50,963 bases of DNA, from the NCBI GenBank assembly GCA_029571125.1, contig JAKPTH010000283.1:1-50963 (forward strand). The letters are read 5' to 3'. The position numbers and the translations under genes were made by a program. The stretch is from a bacterium. GTDB taxonomy: Bacteria > Muiribacteriota > UBA9980. Of the stretch, positions 1 to 9,354 are shown one piece after another. Positions within the stretch are counted from its first letter, which is position 1. Each line of letters begins with the position of its first letter. Below the pieces are notes generated by a model. The model worked only from the letters and a program-made list of their open reading frames with translations, was not told where the DNA came from and searched no databases.

Positions 1-1859
1 TGAGGTTGCTTAATTTCTTCGCGGACAGCGGCGCTTTCTATCAAAGCTCCGGTTTCTCCGGGCGATTTGTCTTCGGCGGCGGCCGGGATTTCACCGGCCT
101 GCCGTACCGCGGAATCCGCCGTTTTATTTTCCGGCAGGTCCTGAACCTGAACCGGCGGTTCTTCTTTTGCGCCTGAGCCTTCCTGCGGCAAGGCTTCTTC
201 AGTCTGCTTCAAAGCCGCCTTGCTTTTAATTTCAGCCCTTATTTCCTCGCCTTTTTTAGGGGAAATTTCAAACTTAAACCAGTCCAGAATATCTTTTTCA
301 AGCCCTACGCTTTCTTTGTCCTTGGTGATGAAATTCACGTAGCATTTTACGAAAAGTTGCTGCAGAGCTGCAAAAGTGAGTTTTTTATTGCACTTAAGCG
401 AGTTGAAAGACCTTTTGAGGTTGCCTTCGTCGTCGCATTCCCAGCGGTACAGCGCCAGGGCGGTTATCACAAGAACGTTATAGTCTTTTATAGGGAACTC
501 CGGAAGAATAAGAGTGTTGGTTTCTACGTTGTAAATTCCGTTTCCGCAGCCCGGAACGAAAAGTATTTCAGGTATCCCTGAGTTTTTGGATATCTTCGAT
601 TTAAAAACCTGCGGATCGGCCTCTAAAAATTTGGCTATCACCTGAAATACCATGTCTGGTATTTTTTTATAGATTTTTTTGGTCATGAATAAAATCGGCT
701 CGATTTCATTTCTTTTAGCCACCTGGTTAAGGATGTTTTTAATATATTCGATTTTCGACACTAAAAAATCTATATTTGATTGCGCGCTCGCGCGTTTTCT
801 GCACAGATCGTACTTTTCTATTTCAGCGAGGCATCTGGCTTTCAAGGAAACGAGCTTCAATAGCTCGCACTCCTTATTTATAAGCTCCGTTTCAAGGCTT
901 ATCAGCTCGGTGTTATATCTTTCGCCGTAAGCTATATTTTTAAGCTCTTCCCTGCGCTCGTTTCTGAGGCTGTTTATCAAAAAATTTTCGATATTCACGA
1001 ATTCGAGAAGCTCTTCTTTCGTCATCGAAAAACCGCTTCCGGTTTTATATTTATAAAAAGAATACGCGTCTATTATCCTTTCGATTTTTTCGCTCGTGGC
1101 CATCATGGCTTTAACCAGAGGCTTTCCGGCGTTCTGTTTGGCTATTTCGTATATAAGCAGCTTGCGCGTTTTAAAGCTGATTTCTTTTTCCATATTCGCC
1201 ATGCTAAGCTTTGAATTAATGCTTTCATACTCGGCGTTAAGCCTTTCCAGAGCGTTGGCGCTCGTGAATTCCTTCAGGCTCGCGCTGAGCCATGAAGTAA
1301 TAGTGTGTATTTTAAAATCGTAATCTTTGATATAACTTTCAGAACCGAGCGCGTCGTTGAGCATGGAGTCGTCGAATCCGCTCGAAGAAAGAACCAGACG
1401 GTCGGACAGATAAGCGAAATCGATAATCTTTTTTTCATCTTCGCTGAAAGTCAGTTCGAAAAGATTATCGCCTTCGTTCCTGAATTTTTTATTTATTATA
1501 TACGTTACTATATCCCAGTACTTTGCGTTAAGAGCGTTTATGGTAAGCGCGTCAAGCGAATTTTCAATGTAGTTATCGATATAATGGTTGGTGAGATTTT
1601 TAAGCGCCACGGCTTCCTGTGAAGCGTCTCCGGCGAATATGGCTTCTATAAGGCGGTTAACTGCTCCGGCCTTCTGGTGAGCGTATTTGGTGGATTTTTT
1701 CGGTTCATGGACAGCCGCCGGTTTCGGACGGGTGAAATATTTAAAATAAACGAATATAGCCAGAATAACGAATATAACGATGGCGAATATCAGTCCGGCG
1801 TTGCTTCTGTTGGCGGCGAAAGCGTCCGACACGCCCTTAAAAAAATCATTTACATGCAT
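1..1859 (-). CDS. N-terminally membrane-anchored member of an unrecognised coiled-coil paralogue family; 3' end truncated by window edge
   Basis: Own translation of minus strand from ATG at 1859: MHVNDFFKGVSDAFAANRSNAGLIFAIVIFVILAIFVYFKYF (one TM segment), open to position 1. Shares 'RNEIEP...FVPGCGNGIYNVETNTLILPEFP...ALALYRWECDD' with the next two genes. Missing from the ORF track because it runs off the window. Confidence 0.85.
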   Translation of the reverse strand, partial: MHVNDFFKGVSDAFAANRSNAGLIFAIVIFVILAIFVYFKYFTRPKPAAVHEPKKSTKYAHQKAGAVNRLIEAIFAGDASQEAVALKNLTNHYIDNYIENSLDALTINALNAKYWDIVTYIINKKFRNEGDNLFELTFSEDEKKIIDFAYLSDRLVLSSSGFDDSMLNDALGSESYIKDYDFKIHTITSWLSASLKEFTSANALERLNAEYESINSKLSMANMEKEISFKTRKLLIYEIAKQNAGKPLVKAMMATSEKIERIIDAYSFYKYKTGSGFSMTKEELLEFVNIENFLINSLRNERREELKNIAYGERYNTELISLETELINKECELLKLVSLKARCLAEIEKYDLCRKRASAQSNIDFLVSKIEYIKNILNQVAKRNEIEPILFMTKKIYKKIPDMVFQVIAKFLEADPQVFKSKISKNSGIPEILFVPGCGNGIYNVETNTLILPEFPIKDYNVLVITALALYRWECDDEGNLKRSFNSLKCNKKLTFAALQQLFVKCYVNFITKDKESVGLEKDILDWFKFEISPKKGEEIRAEIKSKAALKQTEEALPQEGSGAKEEPPVQVQDLPENKTADSAVRQAGEIPAAAEDKSPGETGALIESAAVREEIKQP

Positions 1860-1924
1860 ATTCAATCTTCCGTATACAATCGGCGATTTGACACGCCGTC
1901 GTTAATTAAGGCCGGATAATCCGG

Positions 1925-4027
1925 CTAGCTTATCTCTTCTTCCTTCAATAAAGACGACATAAATTTGTAATACTTGCTCTGAAGCGACATAAGGTTAAGA
2001 AAATGCTTAACCTGATTTGCGTCGAGGTTTGAAATGGTTATATTGACTTTCTGATGGTCTTTTGACGGTTCGACCGTCACGTCGTCCAACTTAAAAACCG
2101 ATTTTATGCGTTTTTTTATTATAGCCGAATTTTCCTTGAGAAGAAGCGATATGGTTTCGCTGACTTCTCTCGCCGCAGGGCTTTCTTTGATAAAAGGCTT
2201 TTCGGCCGGAGAGCCGTTGAACTCGCCCGGAAGTTTTACGGATTTTTTATAATCGTTCAAAGCCTGCGAAACTTGAGGCGCGGCTTCTTCGCCGGGGCTT
2301 TCGCCCTGCGTTTCGTCGGGAGCGAATTCGCCGGGAAGCTTTAGCTGCGATTTTTTTCCGGATTTTAATTCGGCGGATATTATTTCGACCTTCAGGCCTT
2401 TTTCTTTCGGAAGCGTTTTCGGCTGCGGAATTTTTTCGGCTGCGGGCGTATCGGAAGGCTGCGCCGCGATTACGTCCTTTTCCGCTCCGGCGTCCGGGCT
2501 TTCAAGGCCAGTTCCGTCCTCTTCAATTTCGAAAGTCTCTTCCGCGCCCGAAAGGCCAGGCGTCTGCTGGACTTCTTTTTGAGAAATATAGCCGATGAAC
2601 CAGCCTCTTGTTTCGTAATCGAAATCGCTGAGAATGGCAGTTTCCTCGCCTGAAAGGCTTTTTGAAATATACAGACAGTAATTTTTTATGAACGACTGCA
2701 TTAATGTAGTCGTGTTCGTAAAATATTTATTTGATTTTAAAAAAGAGTAGGAGTTTTTGAGCTTATTCTCGTCGTCGCATTCCCATCTGTAAATGGCCAT
2801 GGCATTGAGAAAGGAATCCGTGAAATCTTTAGTAGGGAACTGGGGAACTATAAAGGCGTTCAAATGGTAATCGTAGTCGCCCTTTCCCTTGCCCGGAACG
2901 AGGATTATATCAGGATAGCCGTACATTTTGACTTTCTTGTTGTCGAAAAAATCAGGGTCCAGCTCCATAGTGCCTTCTATAAGCTGAAACATCTGCTGCG
3001 GAATGTTTTTGACTATGCCCTGCGTGAGAAATATCACCGGCTCTATCTTATTGCTCCTGGATATGACTTCAATAATATTTTTTATGGCCGATATTCTTTC
3101 CTTTAAAAAATCGTCTTTTTCTTCGTCTAATATTTCCTTTTTTGAATATATGAACTCTTCGATTTTTTGCCTGCTTTTACCTATTAAAGTTACATTGTCG
3201 AAAATTTCATGCTCTTTCTGTATGATCATATCCTCGAGAAAATAAAGGTTGGCGATATAATCCTGGTTGAGGCCCGGCCTGGACTTGCAGAACCGCTTTC
3301 TTTCTTCGCGGGTTTTATTGATCTGATTTTCCAGATTGACGAATTCCACGCGCTCGTCTTTCTTGAGCAGGAGCTCGTTTTGTATGCGCGATCTGAGCGC
3401 GCCGTATTTTTCGAGCGCCTCGTCCACTTTTACGTTGTAGGCAAGAAGTTTGTCTACATCGGCGCGGGCTATATTTTTAGGAGGATGTTCGGAAAAGCTT
3501 TTATCCAGTTTTTTCTTTGACTCTATAACGACGAGTTTTTCATCCCTTAAATTATTTACAGTCGCCACGAGCGCTTCATATTTTTTTTCGTATTCCTTAA
3601 GCTTATTGACGCCCATAAAATCCTGAAGCTGTTCATAAAGCCAGGAAGATATGGAGAAGCATTTTACCGGGCAGCCGCTTTCGGCGGCGGCGGCGACGCT
3701 TTCGGACAGCGATTCGGGGGTTATAGCGTTATTTTCGCCCAGCAGTTCGTCAGAAATATATCCGAAATCAATCGCCAGTTTTTCACTGTCGCTGAAGTGA
3801 AGCTCGCCCGTAGATAAAAGCCGTTTTTTAACTATAAAAAAGACCATATCCCAGTACTGGCTGTTTAAATACCTTATGTGCGCGATATTCGAAGGGTTGG
3901 CGTTAAAGCTGGCTATCGCTGTTTTAATATTATTTTTAAACGCCACGGCTCTTTCCGAGTGATCGGTGGAAAAAATATCGTCGAAAATTTTATTCGTCGC
4001 CATAGTCAGCTCCATTAACGATTTCAT
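1925..4027 (-). CDS. Second paralogue of the unrecognised coiled-coil family (soluble N-terminus, Pro/Glu-rich linker, C-terminal ~70 aa domain)
   Basis: 700-aa ORF; shares 'RSNKIEP...YGYPDIILVPGKGKGDYDYHLNAFIVPQFP...AMAIYRWECDDE' with neighbours; likely start at internal MATNKIFDD (~4003). Confidence 0.85.
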   Translation of the reverse strand: MKSLMELTMATNKIFDDIFSTDHSERAVAFKNNIKTAIASFNANPSNIAHIRYLNSQYWDMVFFIVKKRLLSTGELHFSDSEKLAIDFGYISDELLGENNAITPESLSESVAAAAESGCPVKCFSISSWLYEQLQDFMGVNKLKEYEKKYEALVATVNNLRDEKLVVIESKKKLDKSFSEHPPKNIARADVDKLLAYNVKVDEALEKYGALRSRIQNELLLKKDERVEFVNLENQINKTREERKRFCKSRPGLNQDYIANLYFLEDMIIQKEHEIFDNVTLIGKSRQKIEEFIYSKKEILDEEKDDFLKERISAIKNIIEVISRSNKIEPVIFLTQGIVKNIPQQMFQLIEGTMELDPDFFDNKKVKMYGYPDIILVPGKGKGDYDYHLNAFIVPQFPTKDFTDSFLNAMAIYRWECDDENKLKNSYSFLKSNKYFTNTTTLMQSFIKNYCLYISKSLSGEETAILSDFDYETRGWFIGYISQKEVQQTPGLSGAEETFEIEEDGTGLESPDAGAEKDVIAAQPSDTPAAEKIPQPKTLPKEKGLKVEIISAELKSGKKSQLKLPGEFAPDETQGESPGEEAAPQVSQALNDYKKSVKLPGEFNGSPAEKPFIKESPAAREVSETISLLLKENSAIIKKRIKSVFKLDDVTVEPSKDHQKVNITISNLDANQVKHFLNLMSLQSKYYKFMSSLLKEEEIS

Positions 4028-4790
4028 CGAATTTATCGCCCACGCGCTTTTGTATAGAGGCGTTTTTATCCCTGACGCCTTTTTCGAATTTATCGAGCGC
4101 TATAGATATTTCTGAAGTGGCGCTTTCATAGGGCGTTTTCGACATCAATACTTTTTTCTGAATATCGAGGGAAGTTAAAAAAGCTTTAAAAAGACCGTCG
4201 AATTTATCTTTGACGCGGCCGGCCTCCAGGCCGTAATAATCTATATGCTCTTTCTTCAAAACCGAGAGCATCGATTTTAAACTCTGCGCTCTTTGCGGAT
4301 CGGAACTTTTGCTTATGCCGCGCTTGATTTCGGCCAGCTCCGACTTGTGGCGGGAGAAAGCCCTGCCGAGGCACTGCGCATACCGGGCGTTGGCTGAATC
4401 CACGGCGTTTTTTAATTCCTTTTTGAATTTATCTATATCGTCAGCCAGAGCCGAATAAATCTGCATATATTCCACTTCGCCAGTCGCGTCTTTAAAAAAA
4501 TTAATGTTTAAAATATCTTTTTCAAAAGCCCTGTCTATAAGCGCGGCTGAAGCGGCCGGGCGGACGGCTGCGGGCCTCTTTTTTTCTTCAGGCGCCGAAG
4601 CCGCATTTACATTGGGACGAACTGCGCCGCGGGCTTTTTGCGGCGCCGCTTTGACGGCGCCCGGCTTTCGGGCCTGCTGCGCTTCGGCCGGAGCTGGCGA
4701 AGCGCAAAAGAAAGCCAGCGCGAAAGGTAAAAAAGCTGCGGCAGATAACCGCGGCAGTTTTCCTGCTTTATTATCGAAGAAAAATCCCAT
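3990..4790 (-). CDS. Secreted or periplasmic coiled-coil protein of unknown function
   Basis: 266-aa ORF with signal peptide-like N-terminus (LPRLSAAAFLPFALAFFCASPAPAEA), overlapping the start of the downstream paralogue. Confidence 0.7.
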   Translation of the reverse strand: MGFFFDNKAGKLPRLSAAAFLPFALAFFCASPAPAEAQQARKPGAVKAAPQKARGAVRPNVNAASAPEEKKRPAAVRPAASAALIDRAFEKDILNINFFKDATGEVEYMQIYSALADDIDKFKKELKNAVDSANARYAQCLGRAFSRHKSELAEIKRGISKSSDPQRAQSLKSMLSVLKKEHIDYYGLEAGRVKDKFDGLFKAFLTSLDIQKKVLMSKTPYESATSEISIALDKFEKGVRDKNASIQKRVGDKFDEIVNGADYGDE

Positions 4791-4836
4791 AAATTCCTCC
4801 GTTTTAAATGAGCGTAAATTAACTAAATCTTAAAAA

Positions 4837-6177
4837 CTATTTAATAAGCTCGCTGAATTTTTGCAATTTCGATTGTATCAGAAGCGTGTTTAATATAAGG
4901 TCGAGTTCTCCGCTGGTAACGTTGATGTTGAGCAAATGTATGTTCACCGCTTCGGCGTTCTTGGGCGACGGCAGAATCGCCAGCTTATCGCCGACGTTTT
5001 CCGATTTTATGATGGCTTTTATCTTGCTGTATATAAGGCTTCTCGCAACGTTAAAGCGTTCCTCAACGGGCACCTGCGAATAGTCGACGGCCGACGGCGC
5101 AGCCGCGCCCGCCTGCGAGGAAGTTTGAGCGGAACCCGGGGAATTTTTAAGCTCCGAATTTTCTTTTTTGAGAGCTTCGATTTCTTCCCGGAGCGCCTTT
5201 AGCTGCTCTTCGAACAAAGCCCGCGTGTCAAAATCGCCGTCGCCGCCTTCCTGAAGCGCCTGCTCGCCTCCCTGAGATTCTATTTTAGAAAAAGCCTCAG
5301 TTTTGAGCTCTTCATAATTTTTAATTTTAAGCAGCTCGGGCCCGTTTAATTTAAGATATCCGTTGACGGCGCTTAAAACTTCAGACGCGGCTTTATAATC
5401 GAGCTCGGCCTTTATGGCTTCGGCGTACTTTTGCTGAAGCTCTCCTTTAACCTTCTCGGCTTCGTTTTTAAGCTTTTCGGCCAGTTCTTTAGCGGTGTTA
5501 GAATCCGCTGCGGCCGTTTTCAGCATTTCGCCGAGCTTCACTTTCGCTTCGGCTATTTTAGCGTCTTCGGCCGCCTTGGCTTCGTTGGCCCGCGCCGCTT
5601 CGTTTTTGGCGAGACTTTTTACGGTTTCGGCTTCGGCCTTGAGCTTTTCAAACTCGGCCTTTTTGCTTTCAAAAGCTATTTTAGCCTCGTTTTCGGCTTT
5701 GGCAGCTTCGGCCGCCTTGACGGTGGCTTCCATCGCTTTTCCAGACGCTTCGGCGGCTTTCACCATAAAGTCGGCCTTCACCGACATATCCGCGCGGGCC
5801 GCCTCCACGGATTTATTGGCCGCCTCTTCCGACAGGCGCGCCGCTTCCGATGCTATCTGGATGGCTGCCTCGTGCGCTTCGTTAAGGGCTTTTTCGGCGT
5901 CCTCCAAGAGTTTTGCGGCTTCGTCCCTTTTCATTTCGGCTTCCGAGGCTTTAGCCATTATTTCGCCGACCCTGTCTTCCGGTTTTTGAGAGCCGAGGCC
6001 GGATTTCTTTTCATGCTTCGCCTCGCCGTGTTTTAAAACCTCGAACTCGACGACCTCGTCTTTTTTGGGCGCCACCTGCCATGTAAACCAGTCTCTTATT
6101 TCTTTGTCGAAAAGCTTATAGCCCTTGAGCTCCTTGGTGATATATATGGTGAAATCCTTAATGAGAGCGCGCTGCAA
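4837..6177 (-). pseudogene. 3' fragment of the third paralogue: Ala/Glu/Lys-rich coiled coil plus C-terminal domain, separated from its 5' part by a frameshifting tandem duplication
   Basis: Track ORF starts on an internal TTG inside duplicated sequence (MQRALIKDFTIYITKELKGYKLFDKEIRDWF...). C-terminal domain resembles the C-terminus of the 1925-4027 product. Deleting one 311-bp duplicate makes 4837-7805 exactly 2658 bp (886 codons). Confidence 0.75.
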
Positions 6178-6229
6178 ATCGACGAACGATAATTTTTTAT
6201 AAGGCTTGAGGCTGTTATAAGCTTCGCGG
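5915..6229. repeat. Imperfect direct tandem repeat, copy 1
   Basis: Begins gcggcttcgtcccttttcatttcggc and ends gctgttataagcttcgcgg; about 22 mismatches over 315 bp against 6226-6540. Confidence 0.95.
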
Positions 6230-7805
6230 CTTCGTCCCTTTTCATTTCGGCCTCGGAGGCCTTCGCCATTATTTCGCCGACCCTGTCTTCCGGTTTTTGA
6301 GAGCCGAGGCCGGATTTTTTTTCGTGTTTCGCCTCGCCGTGTTTTAAGACCTCGAATTCGACGACCTCGTCTTTTTTAGGCGCCACCTGCCAGTTGAACC
6401 AGTCCCTTATTTCCTTGTCGAAAAGTTTATAGCCTTTGAGCTCTTTAGTGATGTATATGGTAAAATCCTTAATGAGAGCGCGCTGTAAATCGACGAACGA
6501 TAATTTTTTATAAGGCTTGAGGCTGTTATAAGCTTCGCGGAATTCCTTGTCTTCGTCGCAATCCCAGCGATATAGCACCATGGCCGAAATCACGGATTCC
6601 TTGAAATTGGTGAGCGGAAAAACAGGCACTATGAAAGAATTATAATCGTAACTGTAAATGGCGTTTCCGCAGCCGGGAACGAAAATGACCGACGGATAGC
6701 CGAACCTCTTGAATTTTTTAGTTTTAAAAACGCGGGGATCGGCTTTTAAATATTCACAAAGCGCTTCTATTATCATATCGGGGATGCGCGGCGATATTTT
6801 TTCGCTCAGGCAGGGCGTGGGCTCGATCTTATTTCTTTTAGAAACCAGCTCGAACATATTTTTTATATAAGTTACGCGGTCGTTTATGAAATCTTCTTTT
6901 TTAGAAGCCGGAGTTTCGTTTTTAGCGACTATGAAGCTTTCCAGGTCCGCTTTAGCCTTCGCCAGACCGGAAACCAATCCCAGCAATTCTATTTCGTTTT
7001 CTATAACGTTGTCTTCATATTTGCAAAGATCGTTATTGAGCCCGGCAAACGATTTTATGAGCTCTTTTCTTTCGTTGCGCGAAGTGTTTATCTCGTTTTC
7101 AATGTTTATAAGCTCGAGGCGCTCCTCTTTGGAAAGGGCCATTCCCGAATTGCCCTTAAATTTAAAGAGGGAATATTTATTGGTATTCTGGTTGATCTTT
7201 TCGGAAAGGTTATAAATCCTCAAAAAAAGCTGGGGGTTGTTCAGCTGCCTTCCGATGCTCGCCAAGACCTGTTTTTTAAGCATCACGTTGTCTTCGATGC
7301 TCTTCTTGTATTCCTGGGTTTTATTTACCTTGGCGTCGTATTCCGTGCGCAGCTTCTCTATTTCATATATGCCCATGAATTCTTTGAGCTGCTCGTTGAG
7401 CCAGTCTGTAATGCTGTAAAATTTTATTTCGATATCGTTGATGCGTGTGGATGAATCGAAAACATCGTCTATGCCTTCAAGAGAGAATTTTTCACTCGAT
7501 TTCGCCACCATATCGGAAACGTATCCGTAATTTACGGCCAGAAGCTCGTCGTTCGAAAAAGTCATCGGCGAGGCGCCTTTAGTGGCCGCCACCTTTTTTT
7601 TCAAAACGTACGTGATTAAATTCCAGTATGCGTAATTAAGCGAGCGCTTCGCGAAAGGATCGCGAGTATTAGCCAGATGCTTGGATATATTGGAAATCAT
7701 ATCGTTTTTGATTTCCGCGCACTTATTGTCAGAACCTTCGTTTTCCAACAGCTTGTCAAGGATTATGTCGTTAATTTCACTGCCCATATCACTCACGTCT
7801 TTCAT
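6096..7805 (-). CDS. 5' part of the third paralogue, truncated by frameshift after the duplicated segment
   Basis: Family core 'KRNKIEP...FGYPSVIFVPGCGNAIYSYDYNSFIVPVFP...AMVLYRWDCDED'; after 'DEAAKL' the frame becomes ITASSLIKNYRSS..., an out-of-frame reading of the repeat. Confidence 0.75.
   Translation of the reverse strand: MKDVSDMGSEINDIILDKLLENEGSDNKCAEIKNDMISNISKHLANTRDPFAKRSLNYAYWNLITYVLKKKVAATKGASPMTFSNDELLAVNYGYVSDMVAKSSEKFSLEGIDDVFDSSTRINDIEIKFYSITDWLNEQLKEFMGIYEIEKLRTEYDAKVNKTQEYKKSIEDNVMLKKQVLASIGRQLNNPQLFLRIYNLSEKINQNTNKYSLFKFKGNSGMALSKEERLELINIENEINTSRNERKELIKSFAGLNNDLCKYEDNVIENEIELLGLVSGLAKAKADLESFIVAKNETPASKKEDFINDRVTYIKNMFELVSKRNKIEPTPCLSEKISPRIPDMIIEALCEYLKADPRVFKTKKFKRFGYPSVIFVPGCGNAIYSYDYNSFIVPVFPLTNFKESVISAMVLYRWDCDEDKEFREAYNSLKPYKKLSFVDLQRALIKDFTIYITKELKGYKLFDKEIRDWFNWQVAPKKDEVVEFEVLKHGEAKHEKKSGLGSQKPEDRVGEIMAKASEAEMKRDEAAKLITASSLIKNYRSSICSALSLRISPYISPRSSRAISFSTKK
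6226..6540. repeat. Imperfect direct tandem repeat, copy 2 (offset 311 bp; 4-bp gcgg overlap at the junction)
   Basis: Hand alignment to 5915-6229; outer 26 bp and 54 bp identical, interior diverged. Confidence 0.95.
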
Positions 7806-7898
7806 TATATTTCTTTAAAGCTGGTTTATAAACGCCTTATATATTTATGGCTTTCCGATGCGATTTCTCGATGCTACTGAAACCTATGAATAATTTAT

Positions 7899-9257
7899 CT
7901 ACCTCTTCGATTCCGAAGCGAAAGCTTCGAATTTTTTGGCCATTTCGTCCAGCGTTTCGTCAAAGCCTTTCTGCCCGCTGAGAAGCTTTTCGAGCGCTTT
8001 ATTGAGTTCGTCCAGATAGCGGGGCTCGGGTATGTTATAAGCATGAAGCGCGGCCAGTTTCATCTGTTCGAATAACACCTTTCTTATAGAAGCCGCGCTT
8101 TTGCCCGGATCGGCCTGAAGATGATCCATGACGGATTTTCTGGTCGGTATTATATAATTATCGCGGGCGAATCTGGCCTGCGCGTCTTTGGAATTGATGA
8201 AATTTATGAAGTCGTAGGCCTTCTCAGGGTGTCGGCACGCCGAAGATATGCACAGATACTGTCCGCCGACGGGAGAAGCCGAATCGTGCTTGCGGGGAAT
8301 TACTGCTACGCCGAGGTTTTCAGGATTTTTAAAAGCCTGGCCCTTCATTATCTTTTTTATATTCCACGGGCCGTCGATTATCATCGAAACCCTGCCGTCC
8401 ATAAATTCCATCAAAGTGAAGTCATGGCCGAACTTAGGGTCTATTTTCGAAGGAACTACGTTATATTTGCTTTTTAAATCGTATATGAACTTTAACGCGG
8501 ATTTCGTCTTTTCGGATTTGATAAGCGGAGCGCCCGATTCGTCGCAGAGGTTTCCGCCGTAGCTGAATATGAACGGAAGCAGATAATAAGATTCAAAATG
8601 ATACGAAAAACCGTATCTGGATATTTTATACTGGTTAAAAAGCGTTGTGTCGGCCGAATTTCCATCTTCATCGACGGTCAGTTTGCGAGAGTACGATAAA
8701 AATTCCTCCATGGTTTTCGGAGCGTCGTTGATTTTAGCGTCTTTAAAATGCGACTTGTTGTAGAAAAGGACCAGGCAGTCGGTGACCTGAGGTATGCCGT
8801 AAAGCTCTTTGGCGTTCAAAACGCTGAACTTATACAAATAAGGGAAGTAATCGACGTAATCCGCCGTAGCTATGTAAGGATCGAGCGCCATAAACATTTT
8901 CTGCCTGGCGTAAGGAAGGATAAGCCTTATTTCGACCCTCATTATATCCGGCAGATTTTTCTGCCTGAATTTTTCTTCGAGATAGTTTTTGGCGTCGTAA
9001 AAAGACACGTTTTCAATCTGAATTTTGACGTCGGGATTTTTGGCGCCGTATTCTTTTATGAGCTCGAAAAGCGTTTCGTTTTCCTCGTCGTTCATGGTGT
9101 TCATGAAGCTGAGCACCGTTTCTTCGGCCGTTCCCGCTGACTTTTTATCGGCGGCGGCCGCCGGCGCGGCGTATGAAAAGAGTTCAAAACAAGCGATTAT
9201 ATTAACAATTACAATCAAAATGAGCGCGTTTTTTCTACTCATGGATTGACCTCTCAA
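7899..9257 (-). CDS. ABC transporter extracellular sugar-binding protein (SBP_bac_1-type)
   Basis: Signal peptide; NPDVKIQIENVSF, LYGIPQVTDCLVLFYNKSHF, MIIDGPWNI, GVAVIPRK, PVGGQYLCISSACRHPEKAYDFINFINSKDAQ. Likely start at 9242 (MSRKNALIL), preceded by gagaggt. Confidence 0.9.
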   Translation of the reverse strand: MRGQSMSRKNALILIVIVNIIACFELFSYAAPAAAADKKSAGTAEETVLSFMNTMNDEENETLFELIKEYGAKNPDVKIQIENVSFYDAKNYLEEKFRQKNLPDIMRVEIRLILPYARQKMFMALDPYIATADYVDYFPYLYKFSVLNAKELYGIPQVTDCLVLFYNKSHFKDAKINDAPKTMEEFLSYSRKLTVDEDGNSADTTLFNQYKISRYGFSYHFESYYLLPFIFSYGGNLCDESGAPLIKSEKTKSALKFIYDLKSKYNVVPSKIDPKFGHDFTLMEFMDGRVSMIIDGPWNIKKIMKGQAFKNPENLGVAVIPRKHDSASPVGGQYLCISSACRHPEKAYDFINFINSKDAQARFARDNYIIPTRKSVMDHLQADPGKSAASIRKVLFEQMKLAALHAYNIPEPRYLDELNKALEKLLSGQKGFDETLDEMAKKFEAFASESKR

Positions 9258-9301
9258 TTATATCGAAAATTTTAAGCCATGATTATTATGATAACGGAAT
9301 G

Positions 9302-9330
9302 ATTATAATTGTTTTTATTATAATTGTCAA
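9302..9330 (-). promoter_or_regulatory. Sigma70-type promoter of the sugar-binding protein gene (TTGACA-N17-TATAAT)
   Basis: Reverse complement reads TTGACA attataataaaaacaat TATAAT. Confidence 0.85.
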
Positions 9331-9354
9331 CCTTTAGTTTGACTTTGGCCGACT

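Noticed and set aside
5431-6036. 201-aa and 164-aa plus-strand ORFs opposite the Ala/Glu/Lys coiled coil
   Set aside because: F/G/R- or A/S-rich mirror translations of the repetitive coiled coil; no independent coding signal.
1-7805. Idea that the YRWECD core is a degenerate HExxH zincin
   Set aside because: Only a vague positional resemblance to M48-like proteases; no metal ligands could be identified.
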